From positions 1 through 7,487 of the forward strand of contig JAUUYV010000075.1 of assembly GCA_030590275.1 (NCBI GenBank): a stretch of DNA of 7,487 nt, written 5' to 3'. This document shows, one piece after another, positions 1-5,713 of this stretch. Within the stretch, counting starts at the first letter, position 1; each line of letters starts with the position of its first letter. The position numbers and the translations under genes were made by a program. A model generated the notes under the pieces. It did not search any database. It was not told where the DNA came from and saw only the letters and a program-made list of their open reading frames with translations. Origin of the DNA: Porticoccaceae bacterium (GTDB taxonomy: Bacteria; Pseudomonadota; Gammaproteobacteria; Pseudomonadales; Porticoccaceae).

Positions 1-481
1 CGAAAACCCCACGGAAGAAGATAGAAGATGGTTCCCTGACTTCGCGGGTTCCGACTGGGTTGAAACACTACACTTTGCAATGAAGAACTTTAAAGACGAG
101 AGTTTTATTCTGCAGTTTTTGTCACCTAAGCTGATTCGTGATTTTAAGCTGTTTAGTGTGCTTGATGACGACCTTAATAAAGAGATTGAAATCACTCATA
201 TACACGATGATGAAGGTTACAAACAAATACGTGAGTTGCTTTCCCAGCAATATAACTTAAGTATGAATGAACCCAATATCCAGATTGTTGATGTCGATTT
301 AAACGGAGATCGTTCGATCACCCTGCACCATATCCAGCACGATCGCAGGCCCCTCGCGGGCAGTGCGCAGGAAGTTGTTAAGCACCTGCATCGTTTGTGG
401 AAGTTTGATGTGAATTTAAAATCGATACGCGGCAACGAGCTGGATACTACTTACGTCTGCCCCCTTCCCGAGGAGGCTTAG
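1..481 (+). CDS. SpoVR/YcgB family protein, 3' end only
   Basis: This is the C-terminal part of a SpoVR-like protein; the gene starts upstream of the window. The frame is open from base 2 and ends at TAG 479-481, giving about 159 residues. The ATG at 80 is internal, because the family-typical stretch ENPTEEDRRWFPDFAGSDW lies before it in the same frame. It continues with FAMKNFKDESFILQFLSPK, also typical of the family. SpoVR of Bacillus takes part in spore cortex formation. In proteobacteria the homologue YcgB usually travels with the PrkA-type kinase YeaG and with YeaH and is linked to stationary-phase or stress physiology, but its biochemical activity is not established. The partner genes would lie upstream and cannot be seen. 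It converges with nadB across an 89-nt spacer. Family assignment is firm; function is not. Confidence 0.9.
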   Translation, partial: ENPTEEDRRWFPDFAGSDWVETLHFAMKNFKDESFILQFLSPKLIRDFKLFSVLDDDLNKEIEITHIHDDEGYKQIRELLSQQYNLSMNEPNIQIVDVDLNGDRSITLHHIQHDRRPLAGSAQEVVKHLHRLWKFDVNLKSIRGNELDTTYVCPLPEEA

Positions 482-513
482 GCGGGCCTGGTTGGGTAAG
501 CATTAAATAAAAC

Positions 514-564
514 TTAGGCGTTTTAGTGTTATGCCAGGTTGGGTGGTGGTGAGCCTAAACCTGG
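514..564 (-). terminator. Candidate transcription end between convergent spoVR-like gene and nadB
   Basis: Two dyads overlap here. CCAGGTT 534-540 pairs with AACCTGG 558-564 (17-nt loop). TTAGGC 514-519 pairs with GCCTAA 554-559 (34-nt loop). Read on the nadB strand, the second stem is followed by GTTTTATTT (513-505), a loose T-rich tail, so it could end nadB transcription. The two stems share bases and cannot both form. The long loop and short stem make this a weak terminator at best. Plus-strand reading shows no T-run for the spoVR-like gene. Confidence 0.3.
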
Positions 565-570
565 AGCTTG

Positions 571-2190
571 CTAGTTTTTACTAACGATTAGTTGTTGATT
601 TGCGTAGTTCATCGGCACCAGAATCGTATCCTTCGCGACCGGTGACAGGTCTGGGTAGTCTAGTGTGTAGTGCAGGCCTCGGCTCTCTTTGCGTAGCAGT
701 GCGGAGCGAATAGTCAGGTCGGCAACCATGGCAAGGTTACGTAGTTCCAGTAAATCGCGGCCGATTTCATAGTTGCTGTAATACTCCTGGATTTCTCTCT
801 GTAACAGGCGGATACGGTGTTCGGCTCTTTCTAGTCGCCTACGGGTGCGGACGATGCCTACGTAGTCCCACATAAAGCGACGCAGCTCATCCCAGTTGTG
901 GGATATCACCACGTCTTCATTTGAGATGGTAACTCGGGAAGCATCCCAGGGTTTGGTGAAACTGGGTTCGGGGATCTCGTCGATTAGTTGTTTAATGTCA
1001 TTGGCTGCGGCATGGGCAAAAACGACACACTCTAAGAGGGAATTGCTGGCCAGGCGGTTTGCACCGTGGAGACCGGTAAAGGCACATTCGCCGATCGCAT
1101 AGAGGTTTTTTAAATCGGTACGGCCGTGCAGGTCGGTTACAATTCCTCCGCAGGTGTAGTGTGCGGCGGGGACTATCGGGATGGGTTCTCGGGATATATC
1201 GATACCAAATCCAAGGCATTGAGCTCGTACGTTGGGGAAATGATTTTCTATGAACTCAGTGGGGCGGTGACTGATGTCGAGGAATACGCAGTCTGCACCC
1301 AGGCGTTTCATTTGGTGATCAATAGCCCGGGCGACAATATCACGGGGAGCCAGTTCGGCATCTGGATGAAACTCAGGCATGAAGCGATGGCCGTCGGGAA
1401 GTAGCAAATAGGCACCTTCGCCGCGCAGGGCTTCCGATACCAGAAATGACTTGGCCTGGGGGTGAAATAAACAGGTTGGGTGGAATTGCGCAAATTCCAT
1501 ATTTGCGATGCGGCAGCCGCGTCGCCAGGCGACGGCAATTCCATCGCCACTGGCTCCATCAGGGTTGGTGGTGTAGAGATACGCTTTACTGGCGCCCCCG
1601 GTTGCGAGCACTACACATCGGGCCTGGAAAAGACAAACCTCTCCAGAGCTTACATCGAACACATAGGCACCATTGCAACGCAGGACTCGAGAATTGACGT
1701 CTGCCTGGGTGGTCAGGTCAACCACGATATGTTGACTAAAGACAGAGATATTGTTTTGTTCCAGGATCCGCTCTGCCAAAGTTTCGGAAATGGCCTTTCC
1801 GGTGGTGTCGGCGGAGTGAAGTATGCGGCGCTGACTATGGCCACCTTCTTTTCCCAGATGGTATTCACCGTTACTTTCACGGCTGAATTCGATGCCCTGG
1901 TTAACGAGCCAGTTAATAGCCTCGGGTCCTTTTGATGCTACCTGGTAAACCGCGTCATCGTGGCACAAGCCGGCACCCGCAGTACGGGTATCCTGATAAT
2001 GGCTTTCAATATCATCATTTTTGTCGACTACTGCGGCGATACCGCCCTGAGCAAAGCGAGTAGATCCTGTGTCTAAGCCATCTTTGCTCAGCAAGGCTAC
2101 CTGATGATTCTCAGCCAGCTGTAGTGCGACAGACATGCCTGCTGCACCGCTGCCGATTACCAGGATGTCGTGATAGAAATTTTTCGTCAT
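571..2190 (-). CDS. nadB: L-aspartate oxidase NadB
   Basis: This FAD enzyme oxidises L-aspartate to iminoaspartate, which NadA condenses with dihydroxyacetone phosphate to quinolinate in de novo NAD synthesis; it acts in the cytoplasm. The product is 539 residues, close to the usual 530-540. Visible landmarks: the FAD dinucleotide-binding motif GSGAAG at 13-18; STRFAQGGIAA at 43-53; EGGHSQRRILH at 115-125; FHPT at 236-239; the fumarate-reductase/succinate-dehydrogenase-type active-site region with APRD at 281-284, HYTCGG at 344-349 and GANRLASNSLLE at 376-387; and a C-terminal helical domain from about 430. The residues known as catalytic in the E. coli enzyme (Glu, two His, two Arg) all appear present. 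I chose the ATG at 2190 because the protein then begins MTKNFYHDILVIGSG, as expected for the family. The frame stays open for 60 more codons into rpoE, but that extension has no family character. No clear Shine-Dalgarno precedes this ATG. The gene is divergent from rpoE, a conserved arrangement. Confidence 0.97.
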   Translation of the reverse strand: MTKNFYHDILVIGSGAAGMSVALQLAENHQVALLSKDGLDTGSTRFAQGGIAAVVDKNDDIESHYQDTRTAGAGLCHDDAVYQVASKGPEAINWLVNQGIEFSRESNGEYHLGKEGGHSQRRILHSADTTGKAISETLAERILEQNNISVFSQHIVVDLTTQADVNSRVLRCNGAYVFDVSSGEVCLFQARCVVLATGGASKAYLYTTNPDGASGDGIAVAWRRGCRIANMEFAQFHPTCLFHPQAKSFLVSEALRGEGAYLLLPDGHRFMPEFHPDAELAPRDIVARAIDHQMKRLGADCVFLDISHRPTEFIENHFPNVRAQCLGFGIDISREPIPIVPAAHYTCGGIVTDLHGRTDLKNLYAIGECAFTGLHGANRLASNSLLECVVFAHAAANDIKQLIDEIPEPSFTKPWDASRVTISNEDVVISHNWDELRRFMWDYVGIVRTRRRLERAEHRIRLLQREIQEYYSNYEIGRDLLELRNLAMVADLTIRSALLRKESRGLHYTLDYPDLSPVAKDTILVPMNYANQQLIVSKN

Positions 2191-2313
2191 AAAAATTGCA
2201 GTTTTGATGGCTACTTTGCATGATAATATAGCCTCGTTCAAAAGCCCATTGTCGGACCGCGTGATATTCGCGAGTCTCAGTAAATAGGTATCGCGTCGGT
2301 AGCGGAGATATAT
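2191..2313. promoter_or_regulatory. Divergent nadB/rpoE control region
   Basis: These 123 bases must hold the promoters of nadB (minus strand) and rpoE (plus strand). On the plus strand TGATAATAT at 2221-2229 reads as a -10 element (GATAAT at 2222-2227, or TG-N-TAATAT), but no good -35 sits 16-18 bases upstream. On the minus strand TATATT overlaps the same AT-rich patch and could serve nadB. I could not find a convincing sigma-E-type GAACTT...TCTGA pair reading into rpoE, although autoregulation is usual in the family. In the presumed rpoE leader, CGCG 2258-2261 and CGCG 2269-2272 can form a short hairpin with a 7-nt loop. Promoter assignments are tentative; only the region's role follows from gene orientation. 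Confidence 0.5.
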
Positions 2314-2316
2314 GTG
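2304..2316 (+). promoter_or_regulatory. rpoE ribosome binding site and GTG start with overlapping ATG-TGA
   Basis: GGAG at 2304-2307 lies six bases before the GTG at 2314, which fits translation starting there. An in-frame TAA at 2281-2283 and the absence of any ATG, GTG or TTG between it and 2314 make GTG the only nearby start. Two bases earlier, ATG at 2312-2314 is followed at once by TGA at 2315-2317 in another frame, so the ribosome site could also engage a start-stop pair. Confidence 0.75.
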
Positions 2317-2910
2317 AAAACCCAGGGTGAGCCAGAGTCGGATCAGCAACTGGTTAAACGGGTACAACAAGGAGACAAAACAGCCTTTGATCTACTGGTA
2401 TTGAAGTATCAGCATAAGGTCCATGCGATTGTTGCTCGTTATATTCATGACCATGCGGAAGTCGACGACGTGGTGCAGGAGTCTTTCATCAAAGCCTATC
2501 GTGCTCTGGGGAAGTTTCGAGGCGATAGTCAGTTTTATACATGGCTTTATCGGATAGCGGTTAACACGGCTAAAAATGTCCTGGTGTCGCGTAACCGCCG
2601 ACCTCCTGCTTTCGATGTGGATGTAGCAGACGCAGAATATTATTCGGGCAGTGAGCGGCTACAAGATAACGATACACCGGAAAACTTGGCGTTCGGGGAG
2701 GAACTGCAGGGGATAGTGGATGATGCGATCAAAAGCTTGCCGGAAGACCTACGTACCGCGGTGACTTTGAGGGAGTTTGAGGGTCTGAGTTACGAAGATA
2801 TCGCGGCTATTATGGAATGTCCGGTAGGTACGGTTCGTTCGCGGATATTCAGGGCGCGGGAAGCGATTGATCAAAAAGTGACAGCTTTAATGAGTAGTGG
2901 TCTGCGTTAA
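2314..2910 (+). CDS. rpoE: RNA polymerase sigma factor RpoE (sigma-E/AlgU), ECF family
   Basis: This extracytoplasmic-function sigma factor directs RNA polymerase to envelope-stress promoters; in Pseudomonas the orthologue AlgU also drives alginate genes. The product is 198 residues (E. coli RpoE about 191). Region 2 spans roughly 25-97, with the well-kept stretches DLLVLKYQHKV at 26-36, QESFIKAYRALGKFRGDSQF at 55-74 and YTWLYRIAVNTAKN at 75-88. A variable acidic linker covers about 100-128. Region 4 spans about 132-186, with LPEDLRTAVTLREFEGLSYE at 142-161 and the helix-turn-helix leading to CPVGTVRSRIFRAREAI at 169-185, which recognises the -35 element. It is the first gene of the stress cluster, 140 nt ahead of rseA, whose product holds it inactive. 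Translation starts at a GTG preceded by GGAG. Identity is very strong by both sequence and neighbourhood. Confidence 0.97.
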   Translation: MKTQGEPESDQQLVKRVQQGDKTAFDLLVLKYQHKVHAIVARYIHDHAEVDDVVQESFIKAYRALGKFRGDSQFYTWLYRIAVNTAKNVLVSRNRRPPAFDVDVADAEYYSGSERLQDNDTPENLAFGEELQGIVDDAIKSLPEDLRTAVTLREFEGLSYEDIAAIMECPVGTVRSRIFRAREAIDQKVTALMSSGLR

Positions 2911-2933
2911 CTAGCCCATTAACTGGTAGCCAG

Positions 2934-2961
2934 GGAACGTTTCCGGTTAGAAAATGTCTGA
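2934..2961 (+). promoter_or_regulatory. Candidate sigma-E (RpoE/AlgU) promoter ahead of rseA
   Basis: GGAACGT at 2934-2940 matches the GGAACTT -35 element of sigma-E promoters at all but one base. TCTGA at 2957-2961, preceded by G, matches the -10 element (TCtgA in AlgU promoters, GTCTAA-like in E. coli). The gap between GAACGT and TCTGA is 16 nt, inside the normal spacing. Transcription would start near 2967-2968 and give a leader of about 84 nt before rseA. It would let RpoE raise its own anti-sigma factor and the genes behind it. The match is seen directly; activity is inferred. Confidence 0.55.
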
Positions 2962-3050
2962 AGTCCAGTTCCCGGTTGTGGGTTTTGTGTTGGAGTCTTT
3001 GTTGGTCGCATAACAGGTATTAGCTTGACACGTTTGAGGTTGTAGCGCAG

Positions 3051-3749
3051 ATGAAAGAGGAAGTAAGGGAAGATGCCAGAGCTAAACTATCGGCCCTCAT
3101 GGATGGGGAGCTTGGTGAGTTTGAGGTACGCCGTACCCTAAAAATGATAGCGGACGATCCAGAGCTAAAGCAGATATGGTACCGCTATCAGCTAGCCTCG
3201 GCAGCGATGCGTAAAGAGCTTCCGGAGGGCGTGGGTGATCTGTCGGTTAGTATTCGCTCGGCTATTGATGCGGAAGCTGTGCCACGTAAGAGCTTGCTTT
3301 CGGGAGCTTTCGGTCGAGTGATGATCGCAGCCTCGGTTGCGGTATTTACGGTGTTAGGCGTTCAGTATCTCGCTCCATTAGTGGGAGGCTCGATGCCAGG
3401 TCTGTCTGGACCAGTACTTCAAACTGCGGGCAATGCGCGCGATACCATCACGCCAGTACTGGAAGCTCCTGAAACAGCCCAGTTTCAGCTTCCGGTCGGT
3501 TTTGACCTGCCCCAGGTTCGAGCTCGGACGGTGAGTATTGATTCGCATTCAAATTTGCTGGCAGATCCCACCGTTGAGCATGTTAATAGCACGCATAATG
3601 CTCAAATACGGCAATTTCAGGAGCGTGCTATACGAACTTATGTCGAGGATCGTATGCTGCGTCATACAGAACGTACCTCTCTGTCCAGTCACCAGGGGAT
3701 GCTGCCGTTTGCTCGCATTCCACAGAGTTTTGATCGTTATCAGGAGTAG
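3051..3749 (+). CDS. rseA: Anti-sigma-E factor RseA/MucA
   Basis: This single-pass inner-membrane anti-sigma factor sequesters RpoE. The product is 232 residues, longer than MucA (about 194) or RseA (about 216). The cytoplasmic sigma-binding domain covers about 8-75 and shows LSALMDGELGEFEVRRTLKM at 13-32 and WYRYQLASAAMR at 43-54, both typical. One membrane segment lies at about 86-108 (GRVMIAASVAVFTVLGVQYL), where the RseP site-2 protease would cut. The periplasmic part, 109-232, holds a low-complexity linker and a C-terminal block (ERAIRTYVEDRMLRHTERTS at 191-210, then GMLPFARIP) resembling the MucA tail that contacts MucB and is trimmed by AlgW/DegS-type proteases. The ATG at 3051 has GAGG 11 bases upstream, a somewhat long gap. 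An N-terminus of MKEEVREDARAKLSALMDGE fits the family. It sits between rpoE and rseB as expected. Confidence 0.94.
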   Translation: MKEEVREDARAKLSALMDGELGEFEVRRTLKMIADDPELKQIWYRYQLASAAMRKELPEGVGDLSVSIRSAIDAEAVPRKSLLSGAFGRVMIAASVAVFTVLGVQYLAPLVGGSMPGLSGPVLQTAGNARDTITPVLEAPETAQFQLPVGFDLPQVRARTVSIDSHSNLLADPTVEHVNSTHNAQIRQFQERAIRTYVEDRMLRHTERTSLSSHQGMLPFARIPQSFDRYQE

Positions 3750-3760
3750 CGTAAGTTTTT

Positions 3761-3790
3761 AAGGTCCTTCACCATTTTTTGAAGTTCCTT
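3761..3790 (+). repeat. Imperfect inverted repeat in the rseA-rseB spacer
   Basis: AAGGTCCTTC at 3761-3770 faces GAAGTTCCTT at 3781-3790 across a 10-nt loop that contains six T. Eight of ten positions pair, with a 2x2 mismatch in the middle of the stem. The T-run sits in the loop rather than after the stem, so it does not read as a standard intrinsic terminator. Function is unknown; RNA folding or protein binding are possibilities. Confidence 0.5.
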
Positions 3791-3792
3791 GT

Positions 3793-3806
3793 CGATATTG
3801 TTATCG
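3793..3806 (+). repeat. Small inverted repeat in the rseA-rseB spacer
   Basis: CGATA at 3793-3797 and TATCG at 3802-3806 form a perfect 5-bp stem with a TTGT loop, three bases after the preceding imperfect repeat. Alone it would be unremarkable; its position in a run of three adjacent dyads is why it is listed. Confidence 0.4.
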
Positions 3807-3809
3807 TTG

Positions 3810-3819
3810 CCGGTACCGG
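3810..3819. repeat. 10-bp perfect palindrome CCGGTACCGG
   Basis: CCGGTACCGG at 3810-3819 is a perfect dyad about 30 bases before the first possible rseB start. As DNA it could be a dimeric protein site. As RNA it could only close a loop by giving up its central bases. It is the third dyad in a row in this spacer and is followed directly by AATAAAACTT. Confidence 0.55.
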
Positions 3820-3850
3820 AATAAAACTTAACTATAAGCGGCGTTAGTGA

Positions 3851-4948
3851 GTGGCCTTAGACCGATGTGTGAAGTTTGTGTGTAGATTCTATTCGAAGCA
3901 TTTGACTCAAATTTACTTCTTTACCGCCTCTTTGGGCGGTTTTATCCTTTTGTTGCTATTGAGCCTGATGCCGGCCCAGGCTATGGAGTCTGTGACTTCC
4001 GCCCAGGCGATGTTAAAAAAGATGGCGGAGTCCGCCCACACCCTAAGTTATGCCGGGACTGCAACCTATGAGCAGAGCGGCGTTATGCGTTCTGTTAAAG
4101 TTGTGCATACAGTGCGTGATGGCCTGGAAGTGGAGCGGCTCGAGTATCTCGATGGCCCTCGCCATGAAGTGATTAGACGGGGTAACCCGGTTGATTGCCA
4201 GCGGGTTGGCGATCTCCTGGTAAAAGGTCAGATACTCCCAACAAGCGAACAGGACCACGCTCATTTAGAAGATTATTATCACTTTTCCATTCGTGGTGAT
4301 ACCAGGATTGCGGGAAGGAAGGTGTCGCAAGTTTTTCTCGAACCTAAGGACCGTTATCGCTACGGACACCTGCTCTCGCTGGACAAAAAAACGGGTTTAT
4401 TGTTGCAGTCGATGCTGATTAGTGTGCAGGGTAAGGTTTTAGAGCGTTTTCAGTTTACTAGTATTGATATTGGTGTGGTGATCGATGAGTCTGCACTTCA
4501 ACCTAAGGTTGGGAAGCACATCGTTGCGCGTACTGGTTTACTGCCCTGTCATTATGAGGAAGAGGCCGATAGTGTAGTCGCTGCGATGATGCTCAAGTCC
4601 GACGATAGCGGGCAAATAGGAGGTCTTCCTGGTGGGCAGGAGTCTCACTGGAAGGCGGCCTGGGTGCCACCGGGTTTTGTGCTCGCTGATTTGTGGACGG
4701 ATGCTGTGGCAGATCGACAGGAAATGATGTACACGGATGGCATGAGTTCATTTTCGGTATTTATCGATCCGGACGAGACTCGGCAACCGGCTGATATCGA
4801 GGCCCGTCGCGGGGCAACGGTCGCCTACCTGGCCAAAATTAGGGAAGGAGAGAAACTCTATACCGTTTGTGTTGTTGGTGAATTGCCTATGCAAACTGCC
4901 AGGCTCATAGCGGAGGCCGTAAAACGACCGTCAGGTAATACGCCTTAA
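3851..4948 (+). CDS. rseB: Sigma-E regulatory protein RseB/MucB
   Basis: This periplasmic protein binds the outer part of RseA/MucA, shields it from proteolysis, and senses lipid/LPS-type signals in characterised homologues. The reading frame gives up to 365 residues, longer than the usual 315-320. A signal peptide is evident: a basic, long N-region, a hydrophobic core at about 23-40 (including FILLLLLSLM), and likely cleavage after PAQA at 44. An N-terminal LolA-like lipid-binding domain covers about 46-215 (LSYAGTATYEQ at 65-75, LEYLDGPRHEVIRRG at 97-111, RYRYGHLLSLDKKTGLLLQS at 168-187). A C-terminal domain covers about 225-360 (WVPPGFVLAD at 271-280, YTDGMSSFSVFI at 294-305, VGELPMQTARLIAEAV at 342-357). 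A glycine-rich insertion at about 249-264 seems extra. TGA at 3848-3850 blocks any earlier start. GTG at 3851, 3869 or 3878 are all possible, and none has a strong ribosome site, so the start is uncertain by several codons. Confidence 0.92.
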   Translation: MALDRCVKFVCRFYSKHLTQIYFFTASLGGFILLLLLSLMPAQAMESVTSAQAMLKKMAESAHTLSYAGTATYEQSGVMRSVKVVHTVRDGLEVERLEYLDGPRHEVIRRGNPVDCQRVGDLLVKGQILPTSEQDHAHLEDYYHFSIRGDTRIAGRKVSQVFLEPKDRYRYGHLLSLDKKTGLLLQSMLISVQGKVLERFQFTSIDIGVVIDESALQPKVGKHIVARTGLLPCHYEEEADSVVAAMMLKSDDSGQIGGLPGGQESHWKAAWVPPGFVLADLWTDAVADRQEMMYTDGMSSFSVFIDPDETRQPADIEARRGATVAYLAKIREGEKLYTVCVVGELPMQTARLIAEAVKRPSGNTP

Positions 4949-5002
4949 AAACGTATCTGACATTTTGTTCTGCTTAATTTCCATCACCAGGGGAGTTCTA
5001 TC

Positions 5003-5551
5003 GTGATTGTCGAACGTGTACGTGTTATTTCGGCCTCCGATAATGCTCTTTGGGTGGAGGCAATTCAACGTTCTAGTTGCGGCGTTTGCGTGGCACAAAA
5101 AGGCTGTGGTCAGCGTTTATTGGCACGCCTGAGCGGTAAGACTATTCGTCTACGAGTTTTGCCTGGGGAGCGCCCCGTCAATAGTTTTCAGCCTGGAGAA
5201 ACTGTAGAAATAGGTATTCCTGAGCAGGTAGTAGTTGGCGGGTCGTTGCTGATCTACGCGCTGCCTTTGTTGTTGCTATTTCTGGGGGCGTGGTTTGGTC
5301 AGTTGTTATCTGGGCCAGACGATATTTATCAATCCATGCACCTGCTTGATGAGAAGGTAGTAAGGAGTCCTGAGTTGTTTAGTGAAATACTGACAGCCGG
5401 TTTCGCCTTTGGGGGCTTGCTAGTGGGTGCTTTGATGGTTCGTGTATTGTCTGGCTTTTTGTCAAGCAGTACACGGGTTCAGCCAAGGGTGCTTAGTAGT
5501 GAAGCCGAGGGCTTTGTGCGAACGTCGTCGGTCCAGGTACTTGAAAAATAA
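5003..5551 (+). CDS. rseC: SoxR-reducing/RseC family membrane protein (RseC/MucC)
   Basis: This is a cytoplasmic-membrane protein of the RseC/MucC family. It modulates the sigma-E response weakly, and E. coli RseC is also linked to the Rsx system that reduces SoxR. The product is 182 residues. The N-terminal cytoplasmic domain carries the characteristic cysteine cluster C26-x2-C29-x5-C35 (SSCGVCVAQKGCG), a likely redox or metal site. Two membrane segments lie at about 79-101 (VGGSLLIYALPLLLLFLGAW) and 131-152 (TAGFAFGGLLVGALMVRVLS), followed by a short cytoplasmic tail. The loop between them, about 102-130, is longer and more charged than the short one I recall in E. coli RseC. The GTG start at 5003 is supported by GGGGAG at 4990-4995, seven bases upstream. 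It lies 54 nt after rseB. Confidence 0.93.
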   Translation: MIVERVRVISASDNALWVEAIQRSSCGVCVAQKGCGQRLLARLSGKTIRLRVLPGERPVNSFQPGETVEIGIPEQVVVGGSLLIYALPLLLLFLGAWFGQLLSGPDDIYQSMHLLDEKVVRSPELFSEILTAGFAFGGLLVGALMVRVLSGFLSSSTRVQPRVLSSEAEGFVRTSSVQVLEK

Positions 5552-5618
5552 TAATAGGCAAGCATATCAATCGTATATTGGGTAGCATTAAGCGGGACCC
5601 TGAATAAAACTTCTTCGT

Positions 5619-5633
5619 GCACCCCAGGGGTGC
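5619..5633. repeat. 15-bp GC-rich palindrome in the rseC-mucD spacer
   Basis: GCACCCC-A-GGGGTGC is a perfect dyad around a single A. As RNA it can make a 6-bp stem with a CAG loop, plus a T-G pair outside it. What follows is GAATTATAGGGG, not a T-run, so it is a poor intrinsic terminator. It may be an operator, an attenuator or an RNA-processing hairpin separating rseABC expression from mucD. No known motif is recognised. Confidence 0.55.
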
Positions 5634-5713
5634 GAATTATAGGGGATATAAGTTCAAAAACTATAATTTCTTTGATTATCTATCGCTGTGTAATGTGTAA
5701 AGAAAAAATCGCG

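Noticed and set aside
85..113. Perfect GAACTT at 85-90 with TCTG at 109, resembling a sigma-E promoter.
   Set aside because: The spacing is 18, the last -10 base is wrong, and the sequence is fixed by conserved SpoVR residues (KNFKDESF); it is most likely coding coincidence.
1480..1935. Plus-strand open frame of 151 codons inside nadB, plus several shorter ones at 896-1697.
   Set aside because: All lie antisense to the well-conserved nadB coding sequence, show no family-like residues, and have no ribosome site.
2191..2370. A 60-codon N-terminal extension of NadB reaching into rpoE.
   Set aside because: The extra residues have no NadB character and overlap the rpoE start; the ATG at 2190 gives the normal family N-terminus and length.
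3025..3030. TTGACA ahead of rseA as a vegetative -35.
   Set aside because: It lies only 20 bases before the start codon, so the -10 would fall inside the gene, and no -10-like sequence is there.
3750..3790. Minus-strand GGAACTT (3788-3782), a perfect sigma-E -35, which would drive antisense RNA into rseA.
   Set aside because: No TCTGA- or TCAAA-like -10 occurs at 15-18 bases downstream on that strand, and the bases are explained by the inverted repeat.
3833..3838. TATAAG as a -10 for rseB.
   Set aside because: The only -35-like hexamer, TTGCCG at 3807-3812, is 20 bases away, and transcription would begin almost at the start codon.
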